Shown here in pieces: positions 12,901 through 24,900 of a stretch of DNA of 64,000 bases. Positions within the stretch are counted from its first letter, which is position 1, and each line of letters starts with the position of its first letter. The translations under genes and the position numbers were made by a program. Below the pieces are notes generated by a model. The model had not been told where the DNA came from. It did not search any database and saw only the letters and a program-made list of their open reading frames with translations. The DNA is from Limnoperna fortunei (Eukaryota; Mollusca; Bivalvia; Mytilida; Modiolidae): assembly GCA_944474755.1 (NCBI GenBank), contig OX104112.1:86503756-86567755 (forward strand), given 5' to 3'.

Positions 12901-15900
12901 ACGAAAAAAGTAAAAGTGTGAATGTACACACGTTTACAAACAAACATGAAATAGTAACCAATGAAATCTGTTTATTGGTTCATAACCTACGGAACAGTTA
13001 AAAACTATACTTGTCAAAGATACAAGCGTCGGTAACAGATTATTTCACACACAAAAAAGAAACAATTACGTTATATCTTCTACAAGGCGAGAATGAAGAA
13101 AGGGAGCAAGAGAAAGATTGAATTTTAACTAGACTTATAATTATTTTTTTATTCGTACTACAATCGTATAATCGTTATAACGGTGTTTGTTACTGTTTAG
13201 TGTATGTTTCAAACCTTGTATCATCGTTATAACGGTGTTTGTGTTTAGTGTAGATTTCAAACCTTCTATCATCGTTATAACGGTGTTTGTTACTGTTTAG
13301 TGGATGTTTCAAACCATGTATCATCGTTATAACGGTTTGTTACTGTTAAGTGTAAGTTTCAAACCTTGTATCGTCGTTATAACGGTGTTTGTTACTGTTT
13401 AGTGTATGTTTCAAACTTTGTATCTTCGTTATAACGGCGTTTGGTACTGTGTAGTGTAGGTTTAAAACCTTGTATCATCGTTATAACGGCGTTTGTTACT
13501 GTTAAGTGTAGGTTTTAAACCTTGTATCATCGTTATTACGGTGTTTGCTACTGTTTAGTGTAGGTTTTAAACCTTGTATCATCGTTATAACGGTGTTTGT
13601 TACTGTTTAGTGTAGGTTTCAAACCTTGTATCATCGTTATAACGGTGTTTGTTACTGTGTAGTGTAGGTTTAAAACCTTGTATCATCGTTATAACGGTGT
13701 TTGCTACTGTTTAGTGTAGGTTTAAAACCTTGTATCATCGTTATTACGGTGTTTTTTACTCTTTAGTGTAGGTTTCAAACCTTGTATCATCGTTATAACG
13801 GCGTTTGTTACTGTTTAGTGTATGTTTCAAACCATGTATCATCGTTATAACGGCGTTTGTGTTTAGTGTAGATTTCAAACCTTCTATCATCGTTATAACG
13901 GTGTTTGTTACTGTTTAGTGTATGTTTCAAACCTTGTATCATCGTTATAACGGTTTGTTACTGTTAAGTGTGGGTTTCAAACCTTGTATCGTCATTATAA
14001 CGGTGTTTGTTACTGTTTAGTGTATGTTTCAAACTTTGTATCTTCGTTATAACGGCGTTTGGTACTGTGTAGTGTAGGTTTCAAACCTTGTATCATCGTT
14101 ATAACGGTGTTTGTTACTGTTTAGTGTAGGTTTAAAACCTTGTATCATCGTTATTACGGTGTTTTTTACTGTTTAGTGTAGGTTTCAAACCTTGTATCAT
14201 CGTTATAACGGCATTTGTTACTGTTTAGTGTATGTTTCAAACTTTGTATCATCGTTATAACGGTGTTTGCTACTGTTTAGCGTAGGTTTCAAACCTTGTA
14301 TCATCGTTATAACGGCATTTGTTACTGTTAAGTGTATGTTTCAAACTTTGTATCATCGTTATAACGGCGTTTGTTACTGTTTAATGTAGGTTTCAAACCT
14401 TGTATCGTCGTTATAACGGTGTTTGTTATTGTGTAGTGTAGGTTTCAAACCTTGTATCATCGTTATAACGGTGTTTGTTACTGTTTAGTGTAGGTTTCAA
14501 ACCTTGTATCATCGTTATAACGGCGTTTGTTACTGTTTAGTGTAGGTTTCAAACCTTGTATCATCGTTATAACGGTGTTTGTTACTGTTTAGTGTAGGTT
14601 TCAAACCTTGTATCATCATTATAACGGCGTTTGTTACTGTTTAGTGTAGGTTTCAAACCTTGTATCATCGTTATAACGGTGTTTGTTACTGTTTAGTGTA
14701 GGTTTCAAACCTTGTATCATCGTTATAACGGCGTTTGTTACTGGTTAGTGTAGGTTTCAAACCTTGTATCTTCGTTATAACGGTGTTTGTTACTGTGTAG
14801 TGTAGGTTTCAAACCTTTTATCGTCGTTATAACGGTGTTTGCTACTGTTTAGTGTAGGTTTCAAACCTTGTATCATCGTTATAATGGCGTTTGTTACTGT
14901 TTAGTGTTGGTTTCAAACCTTGTATCATCGTTAGAACGGTGTTTGTTACTGTTTAGTGTAGGTTTCAAACCTTGTATCATCGTTATAACGGCGTTTGTTA
15001 CTGGTTAGTGTAGGTTTCAAACCTTGTATCTTCGTTATAACGGTGTTTGTTACTGTGTAGTGTAGGTTTCAAACCTTTTATCGTCGTTATAACGGTGTTT
15101 GCTACTGTTTAGTGTAGGTTTCAAACCTTGTATCATCGTTATAATGGCGTTTGTTACTGTTTAGTGTTGGTTTCAAACCTTGTATCATCGTTAGAACGGT
15201 GTTTGCTACTGTTTAGCGTAGGTTTCAAACCTTGTATCGTCGTTATAATGGCGTTTGTTACTGTTCAGTGTGTATTTTTTAAACCTTGTATCATCGTTAT
15301 AACGGCGTTTGTTACTATTAAGTGTAGGTTTAAAACCTGTTATTGTCGTTATAATGGCGTTTGTTACTGTTTAGTGTATTTTTTAAACCTTGTATCATCG
15401 TTATAAGGTTGTTTGTTACTGTTAAGTGTAGGTTTTAAACCTTGTATCGTCGTTATTACGGCGTTTGTTACTGTTCAGTGTATGTTTCAAACCTTGTATC
15501 ATCGTTAAAACGGCGTTTGTTACTGTTTAGTGTAGGTTTAAAACCTTGTATCATCGTTATTACGTCGTTTGTTACTGTTTAGTGTAGGTTTCAAACCTTG
15601 TATCATCGTTATAACGGTGTTTGTTACTGTTTAGTGTATTTTTTAAACCTTGTATCATCGTTATAACGGCGTTTGTTACTGTTTAGTGTAGGTTTCAAAC
15701 CTTGTATCATCGTTATAACGGCGTTTGTTACTGTGTAGTGTAGGTTTAAAACCTTGTATCATCGTTATAACGGTGTTTGTTACTGTTTAGTGTAGGTTTA
15801 AAACCTTGTATCATAGTTATTACGGTGTTTTTTACTGTTTAGTGTAGGTTTCAAACCTTGTATCATCGTTATAACGGCGTTTGTTACTGTTTAGTGTATG

Positions 15901-18900
15901 TTTCAAACTTTATATCATCGTTATAACGGTGTTTGCTACTGTTTAGCGTAGGTGTACAAACCTTGTATCGTCGTTATAACGGTATTTGTTACTGTTTAGT
16001 GTATGTTTGGAACTTTGTATCATCGTTATAACGGTGTTTGCTACTGTTTAGTGTAGGTTTAAAACCTTGTATCATCGTTATTAAGATGTTTTTTACTCTT
16101 TAGTGTAGGTTTCAAACCTTGTATCATCGTTATTACGGTGTTTTTTACTCTTTAGTGTAGGTTTCAAACCTTGTATCATCGTTATAACGGCGTTTGTTAC
16201 TGTTTAGTGTATGTTTCGAACTTTGTATCATCGTTATAACGGTGTTTGCTACTCTTTAGTGTCGGTTTCAAACCTTGTATCATCGTTATAACGGCGTTTG
16301 TTACTGTTAAGTGTAGGTTTCAAACCGTCGTTATAACGGTGTTTGTTACTGTTTAGTGTAGGTTTAAAACCTTGTATCATCGTTATTACGGTGTTTTTTA
16401 CTGTTTAGCGTAGGTTTCAAACCTTGTATCATCGTTATTACGGCGTTTGTTACTGTTAAGTGTATGTTTCAAACTTTGTATCATCGTTATAACGGCGTTT
16501 GTTACTGTTTAGTGTATGTTTCAAACTTTGTATCATCGTTATAACGGCGTTTGTTACTGTGTAGTGTAGGTTTCAAACCTTGTATCATCGTTATAACGGC
16601 GTTTGTTACTGTTTAGTGTAGGTTTCAAACCTTGTATCATCGTTATTACGGCGTTTGTTACTGTTTAGTGTAGGTTTCAAACCTTGTATCATCGTTATAA
16701 CGGTGTTTGTTACTGTTCAGTGTATGTTTCAAACCTTGTATCATCGTTATAACGGCGTTTGTTACTGTTTAGTGTAGATTTCAAACCTTGTATCATCGTT
16801 ATTACGGTGTTTGTTACTGTTTAGTGTAGGTTTCAAACCTTGTATCATCGTTATAACGGTGTTTGTTACTGTTTAGTATATGTTTCAAACCTTGTATCAT
16901 CGTTATTACGGCGTTTGTTACTGTTTAGTGTAGGTTTCAAACCTTGTATCTTCGTTATAACGGTGTTTGTTACTGTTTAGTGTAGGTTTCAAACCTTGTG
17001 TCATCGTTATAACGGCGTTTGTTACTGTTCAGTGTATTTTTTAAACCTTGTATCATCGTTATAACGGCGTTTGTTACTATTAAGTGTAGGTTTAAAACCT
17101 GTTATTGTCGTTATAATGGCGTTTGTTACTGTTTAGTGTATTTTTTAAACCTTGTATCATCGTTATAAGGTTGTTTGTTACTGTTAAGTGTAGGTTTTAA
17201 GTTTAGTTTAAACATATTTTATTTGTTAATAACAAAATCGATTGGACACAAGTAAATCATACTTATGAAGTCCTCTCCAAAATATAATATTTACATGTAA
17301 TATTTATACGAATGAGCATGCAAATAATAATAATAATAACTAGTGCTGATTGTGTTGGGATGCCAACACAGAATGTCTCCCAAACGAACCCCCATTGCCA
17401 CTATAATCCTTATGGATAGTATTTCATTCAAATCAGTACATTAAAATATGCCTAGAAATCAAATTTTGTTGAAATCGGACAAAGTTTACTTTTTCCTGCA
17501 GTAAAATGGCCGCCATTTTGAAACCGGAAGTCAGACAAAAAATTTGTAAATAGTGGCACACTCAGGGTATCATAAGCTACCTGTATACCAAATTTCGTCT
17601 AAATCGGATGACGTTTAAATTTTTGCATTTTTAGGGGGGTGGTGTTCGGATGGCGGCCATTTTGAAATGTCGGTCGCGTCAAATTTTTTTTTGCAAAAAT
17701 GCTCAGGATAGTTAGCTGTATCAGTATACCAATTTTCATTGAAATTCCTTTGGCAATTACTGAGATCTGACAACGGCCTTCATTTTTTTTCAACGGCGGC
17801 CATTTTGAAAATTTCAAAAGTGGATTGCACAATTCAGGTCACCCTTAACATGTTCCCAAAGTTTCATCTTGATTGGACATTGCATCTCTGAGAAAGTGTG
17901 CGGACAAGATTGAACGGAAAGAAAAAAGAAAGAAGAAGAATAACAAGTGCTGATTGTGATTGCAAGCAAGTCACAAAAAAATCCCCTCCCGTGCCCACTG
18001 TTGTCACAATTCGGACAACTTTTCAATTTTCGCACTTTGGCGGCCATTTTGAATATGGCGGCCATCTTGGACTTTGGCAGCCATCTTGGATTTGTTCGAC
18101 ATGTTGTTCGTAATATCAATATTGACCTAAATGCCAATTTTTGTTGAAATCAGACAACTTTTCAATATTCGCACTTTGGCAGCCATTTTGAATATGACAG
18201 CCATCTTGGATTTGTTCGAAAGTGTCGCCATGTTGTTCGTAATATCAATATTGACCTAAATGCCAATTTTCGTTGAAATCGGACAACTTTTCAATTTTCG
18301 CACTTTGGCGGCCATTTTGAATATGGCGGCCATCTTGGACTTTGGCGGCCATCTTGGATTTGTTCAAACATGTCACCATGTTGTTCGTAATATCAATATT
18401 CACCTAAATGCCAATTTTCGTTGAAATCGGACAACTTTTCAATTTTCGCACTTTGGAGGCCATTTTGAATATGGCGGCCATCTTGGACTTTGGCGGCCAT
18501 CTTTGATTTGTTCGAACATGTCACCATGTTGTTCGTAATATCAATATTGACCTAAATGCCAATTTTCGTTGAAATCGGACAACTTTTCAATTTTCGCACT
18601 TTGGCGGCCATTTTGAATATGGTGGCCATCTTGGATTTTTCGGAAAATGGTCCCATATTGTCCGGGACCTTAATATTGACCTATAAACATATTTTGGTTC
18701 ATATCCATATTGTTTGTGATTTTTTATGATTAGTTTTGTATTTTTTTCAAATTCAAAATGGCCGCCAATCCAAGATGGCCGCCATTTTCAAAATTTCGAA
18801 ATCGGAAACAACATTTCCTAGTGGTGACCTATCTTTCTGGTAAGTTTCATTGACCTATGTCTTTTCGTCTTCGAGAAATCCTACGGACAAAGTTAGGTCC

Positions 18901-21900
18901 AGAAGAAGAAGAAGAAGAAGAATAATAATAACAAGTGCTGATTGTGATTGCAAGCAAGTCACAAAAAAATCCCCTCCCGTGCCCACTTTTGTCACAATTC
19001 GGACAACTTTTCAATTTTCGCACTTTGGCGGCCATTTTGAATATGGCGGCCATCTTGGACTTTGGCAGCCATCTTGGATTTGTTCGACATGTTGTTCGTA
19101 ATATCAATATTGACCTAAATGCCAATTTTTGGTGAAATCAGACAACTTTTCAATATTCGCACTTTGGCAGCCATTTTGAATATGACAGCCATCTTGGATT
19201 TGTTCGAAAGTGTCGCCATGTTGTTCGTAATATCAATATTGACCTAAATGCCAATTTTCGTTGAAATCGGACAACTTTTCAATTTTCGCACTTTGGCGGC
19301 CATTTTGAATATGGCGGCCATCTTGGATTTGTTCAAACATGTCACCATGTTGTTCGTAATATCAATATTCACCTAAATGCCAATTTTCGTTGAAATCGGA
19401 CAACTTTTCAATTTTCGCACTTTGGAGGCCATTTTGAATATGGCGGCCATCTTGGACTTTGGCGGCCATCTTTGATTTGTTCGAACATGTCACCATGTTG
19501 TTCGTAATATCAATATTGACCTAAATGCCAATTTTCGTTGAAATCGGACAACTTTTCAATTTTCGCACTTTGGCGGCCATTTTGAATATGGTGGCCATCT
19601 TGGATTTTTCGGAAAATGGTCCCATATTGTCCGGGACCTTAATATTGACCTATAAACCTATTTTGGTTCATATCCATATTGTTTGTGATTTTTTATGATT
19701 AATTTTGTATTTTTTTCAAATTCAAAATGGCCGCCAATCCAAGATGGCCGCCATTTTCAAAATTTCGAAATCGGAAACAACATTTCCTAGTGGTGACCTA
19801 TCTTTCTGGTAAGTTTCATTGACCTATGTCTTTTCGTCTTCGAGAAATCCTACGGACAAAGTTAGGTCCAGAAGAAGAAGAAGAAGAAGAAGAAGAAGAA
19901 GAATAATAATAATAATAATAATAAGAAACGGTGCAAAAACAATAAATCCCCGACACTTCGTGGTCGGGGATTTAATAACAAGTGCTGATTGTGATTGCAA
20001 GCAAGTCACAAAAAAATCCCCTCCCGTGCCCACTTTTGTCACAATTCGGACAACTTTTCAATTTTCGCACTTTGGCGGCCATTTTAAATATGGCGGCCAT
20101 CTTGGACTTTGGCAGCCATCTTGGATTTGTTCGACATGTTGTTCGTAATATCAATATTGACCTAAATGCCAATTTTTGTTGAAATCAGACAACTTTTCAA
20201 TATTCGCACTTTGGCAGCCATTTTGAATATGACAGCCATCTTGGATTTGTTCGAAAGTGTCGCCATGTTGTTCGTAATATCAATATTGACCTAAATGCCA
20301 ATTTTCGTTGAAATCGGACAACTTTTCAATTTTCGCACTTTGGCGGCCATTTTGAATATGGCGGCCATCTTGGACTTTGGCGGCCATCTTGGATTTGTTC
20401 AAACATGTCACCATGTTGTTCGTAATATCAATATTCACCTAAATGCCAATTTTCGTTGAAATCGGACAACTTTTCAATTTTCGCACTTTGGAGGCCATTT
20501 TGAATATGGCGGCCATCTTGGACTTTGGCGGCCATCTTTGATTTGTTCGAACATGTCACCATGTTGTTCGTAATATCAATATTGACCTAAATGCCAATTT
20601 TCGTTGAAATCGGACAACTTTTCAATTTTCGCACTTTGGCGGCCATTTTGAATATGGTGGCCATCTTGGATTTTTCGGAAAATGGTCCCATATTGTCCGG
20701 GACCTTAATATTGACCTATAAACCTATTTTGGTTCATATCCATATTGTTTGTGATTTTTTATGATTAATTTTGTATTTTTTTCAAATTCAAAATGGCCGC
20801 CAATCCAAGATGGCCGCCATTTTCAAAATTTCGAAATCGGAAACAACATTTCCTAGTGGTGACCTATCTTTCTGGTAAGTTTCATTGACCTATGTCTTTT
20901 CGTCTTCGAGAAATCCTACGGACAAAGTTAGGTCCGGAAGAAGAAGAAGAATAATAACAAGTGCTGATTGTGATTGCAAGCAAGTCACAAAAAAATCCCC
21001 TCCCGTGCCCACTTTTGTCACAATTCGGACAACTTTTCAATTTTCGCACTTTGGCGGCCATTTTGAATATGGCGGCCATCTTGGACTTTGGCAGCCATCT
21101 TGGATTTGTTCGACATGTTGTTCGTAATATCAATATTGACCTAAATGCCAATTTTTGTTGAAATCAGACAACTTTTCAATATTCGCACTTTGGCAGCCAT
21201 TTTGAATATGACAGCCATCTTGGATTTGTTCGAAAGTGTCGCCATGTTGTTCGTAATATCAATATTGACCTAAATGCCAATTTTCGTTGAAATCGGACAA
21301 CTTTTCAATTTTCGCACTTTGGCGGCCATTTTGAATATGGCGGCCATCTTGGACTTTGGCGGCCATCTTGGATTTGTTCAAACATGTCACCATGTTGTTC
21401 GTAATATCAATATTCACCTAAATGCCAATTTTCGTTGAAATCGGACAACTTTTCAATTTTCGCACTTTGGAGGCCATTTTGAATATGGCGGCCATCTTGG
21501 ACTTTGGCGGCCATCTTTGATTTGTTCGAACATGTCACCATGTTGTTCGTAATATCAATATTGACCTAAATGCCAATTTTCGTTGAAATCGGACAACTTT
21601 TCAATTTTCGCACTTTGGCGGCCATTTTGAATATGGTGGCCATCTTGGATTTTTCGGAAAATGGTCCCATATTGTCCGGGACCTTAATATTGACCTATAA
21701 ACCTATTTTGGTTCATATCCATATTGTTTGTGATTTTTTATGATTAATTTTGTATTTTTTTCAAATTCAAAATGGCCGCCAATCCAAGATGGCCGCCATT
21801 TTCAAAATTTCGAAATCGGAAACAACATTTCCTAGTGGTGACCTATCTTTCTGGTAAGTTTCATTGACCTATGTCTTTTCGTCTTCGAGAAATCCTACGG

Positions 21901-24900
21901 ACAAAGTTAGGTCCAGAAGAAGAAGAATAATAACAAGTGCTGATTGTGATTGCAAGCAAGTCACAAAAAAATCCCCTCCCGTGCCCACTTTTGTCACAAT
22001 TTTGAATATGGCGGCCATCTTGGACTTTGGCAGCCATCTTGGATTTGTTCGACATGTTGTTCGTAATATCAATATTGACCTAAATGCCAATTTTTGTTGA
22101 AATCAGACAACTTTTCAATATTCGCACTTTGGCAGCCATTTTGAATATGACAGCCATCTTGGATTTGTTCGAAAGTGTCGCCATGTTGTTCGTAATATCA
22201 ATATTGACCTAAATGCCAATTTTCGTTGAAATCGGACAACTTTTCAATTTTCGCACTTTGGCGGCCATTTTGAATATGGCGGCCATCTTGGACTTTGGCG
22301 GCCATCTTGGATTTGTTCAAACATGTCACCATGTTGTTCGTAATATCAATATTCACCTAAATGCCAATTTTCGTTGAAATCGGACAACTTTTCAATTTTC
22401 GCACTTTGGAGGCCATTTTGAATATGGAGGCCATCTTGGACTTTGGCGGCCATCTTTGATTTGTTCGAACATGTCACCATGTTGTTCGTAATATCAATAT
22501 TGACCTAAATGCCAATTTTCGTTGAAATCGGACAACTTTTCAATTTTCGCACTTTGGCGGCCATTTTGAATATGGTGGCCATCTTGGATTTTTCGGAAAA
22601 TGGTCCCATATTGTCCGGGACCTTAATATTGACCTATAAACCTATTTTGGTTCATATCCATATTGTTTGTGATTTTTTATGATTAATTTTGTATTTTTTT
22701 CAAATTCAAAATGGCCGCCAATCCAAGATGGCCGCCATTTTCAAAATTTCGAAATCGGAAACAACATTTCCTAGTGGTGACCTATCTTTCTGGTAAGTTT
22801 CATTGACCTATGTCTTTTCGTCTTCGAGAAATCCTACGGACAAAGTTAGGTCCAGAAGAAGAAGAAGAAGAAGAAGAAGAAGAAGAATAATAATAATAAT
22901 AATAAGAAACGGTGCAAAAACAATAAATCCCCGACACTTCGTGGTCGGGGATTTAATAATAATAAGAAACGGTGCAAAAACAATAAATCCCCGACACTTC
23001 GTGGTCGGGGATTTAATAATAATAAGAAACGGTGCAAAAACAATAAATCCCCGACACTTCGTGGTCGGGGATTTAATAAGAAACCGGACAAAAACAATAT
23101 GTCTCCCAAAACTTCGTTTGGGAGACATAATAATAGTCATAATCATAATAATAAGCTACATAAAATGGATAAGAACAAATATGGTTGAAGAAAAGGAGAA
23201 ATAAAAAATACACTAAGTATCAAAATATGAAATAAAAGGTGTTGATGATTACGAAGCTACGATTAACGTTCTTCGATGGTGCTTAAACTATAAGAAATCT
23301 TTTAGACCGTTTTATAAATGTATAAACATGGTTAAATACAGTTTTATTTTGATCGATAGTTAACTCTGGCTTACCAAAAACTAGTAAGTTAAGGTCCATT
23401 GCGATATTATTAGGTAACCAAGTGAGATCATTGATTAGCAATTCCCTATAGTCCTTATACAGTGGACATTCAAAAAAGTAGTGTTGTGCATTTTCAGTTG
23501 CAGAGCCACAACGACAGGAAGAGTCTGTGGTAATATTAGCTTTGCATAGGTCATTATTTAGGAATGACGCAGAGCATCTTAATTGGGTTAAAATTATATT
23601 AAGTTTTCTTGGTCCATATGAGAAATATTCCGGGATATTTTTGTTATTAATTGATTGTTTTTTCATTTCCATTTTAAATTGTCCGAGAGACTTTGAATGT
23701 CGAATTGACGGTTCAAGACTGTTCCAATTTTTTATTGTGGCAGGTATAAATGAGTCCTTAGTAAGAGACAATCTGCAGAAAGGCAGAATAATATCTTCGC
23801 CATTTCTTAAAGGATATGTTGTCATACTTTGTATATTTGGGGGTATAAGATTGCAAAGATAGTCCGGGGCGTGTTTGTTTATAATATTGTAAAACATGTG
23901 TAGTTTCCTTCTTTGTCTTCTTACAGCTAATGTCTCCCACCCAATTTCCTGATATATTAATTCTTTTTTAGTAAATATCGGCAGTCCAGTTACTATTCTT
24001 GCACATTCCAACTGTAACTGTTCCAGTCTATTAGCATTGCTAATACCACAATTATCCCAGACTTCAGTTGCATTTTTGAATATGCAACTGAAGTGTAGGT
24101 TTTAAACCTTGTATCATCGTTATAACGGTGTTTGTTACTGTTTAGTGTAGGTTTCAAACCTTGTATCATCGTTATAACGGTGTTTGTTACTGTTTAGTGT
24201 AGGTTTCAAACCTTGTGTCATCGTTATAACGGCGTTTGTTACTGTTTAGTGTATGTTTCAAACCTTGTATCATCGTTATAACGGCGTTGTTACTGTTTAG
24301 TGTAGGTTTCAAACCTGTATCATCGTTATTACGGCGTTTGTTACTGTTCAGTGTATTTTTTAAACCTTGTATCATCGTTATAACGGCGTTTGTTACTATT
24401 AAGTGTAGGTTTAATACCTGTTATTGTCGTTATAATGGCGTTTGTTACTGTTTAGTGTATTTTTTAAACCTTGTATCATCGTTATAAGGTTGTTTGTTAC
24501 TGTTAAGTGTAGGTTTTAAACCTTGTATCGTCGTTATAACGGTGTTTGTTACTGTTTAGTGTAGGTTTCAAACCTTGTATCATCGTTATAACGGTGTTTG
24601 TTACTGTTTAGTGTATGTTTCAAACCTTGTATCATCGTTATTACGGTGTTTGTTACTGTTTAGTGTAGGTTTCAAACCTTGTATCATCGTTATAACGGTG
24701 TTTGTTACTGTTTAGTGTAGGTTTCAAACCTTGTATCATCGTTATAACGGTGTTTGTTACTGTTTAGTGTATGTTTCAAACCTTGTATCATCGTTATTAC
24801 GGCGTTTGTTACTGTTTAGTGTAGGTTTCAAACCTTGTATCTTCGTTATAACGGTGTTTGTTACTGTTTGGTGTAGGTTTCAAACCTTGTATCATCGTTA

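Larger units (their letters stand above)
17201..24090 (-). mobile_element. 6.89-kb non-LTR retrotransposon-derived insertion inside the satellite
   Basis: Flanked by identical 15-bp copies AAGTGTAGGTTTTAA (17186-17200 and 24091-24105). Deleting the insert plus one copy restores a normal 52-bp monomer junction, so this is a true target-site duplication. Read on the minus strand: 5'-truncated reverse transcriptase C terminus (24089-23283), hairpin units, (TTC)n/(TTA)n tracts, about five ~1-kb repeats, a short unique 3' segment, and AATAAA at 17223-17218 followed by the junction. This fits target-primed insertion of a truncated LINE with an unusual, repeat-expanded 3' tail. Confidence 0.85.

Noticed and set aside
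17814..22100. Recurrent frames such as [12 protein letters not shown]... and [14 protein letters not shown]...
   Set aside because: They are shadows of the tandem ~1-kb units, run through simple (GAA)n tracts, and occur in overlapping frames on both strands.
22803..23204. 133-residue frame through the hairpin units
   Set aside because: Made of 20-residue repeats imposed by the exact 60-bp period and trinucleotide tracts; not a protein gene.
23527..23862. 111-residue plus-strand frame over the LINE fragment
   Set aside because: Antisense to the recognisable reverse transcriptase C terminus, with no similarity of its own.
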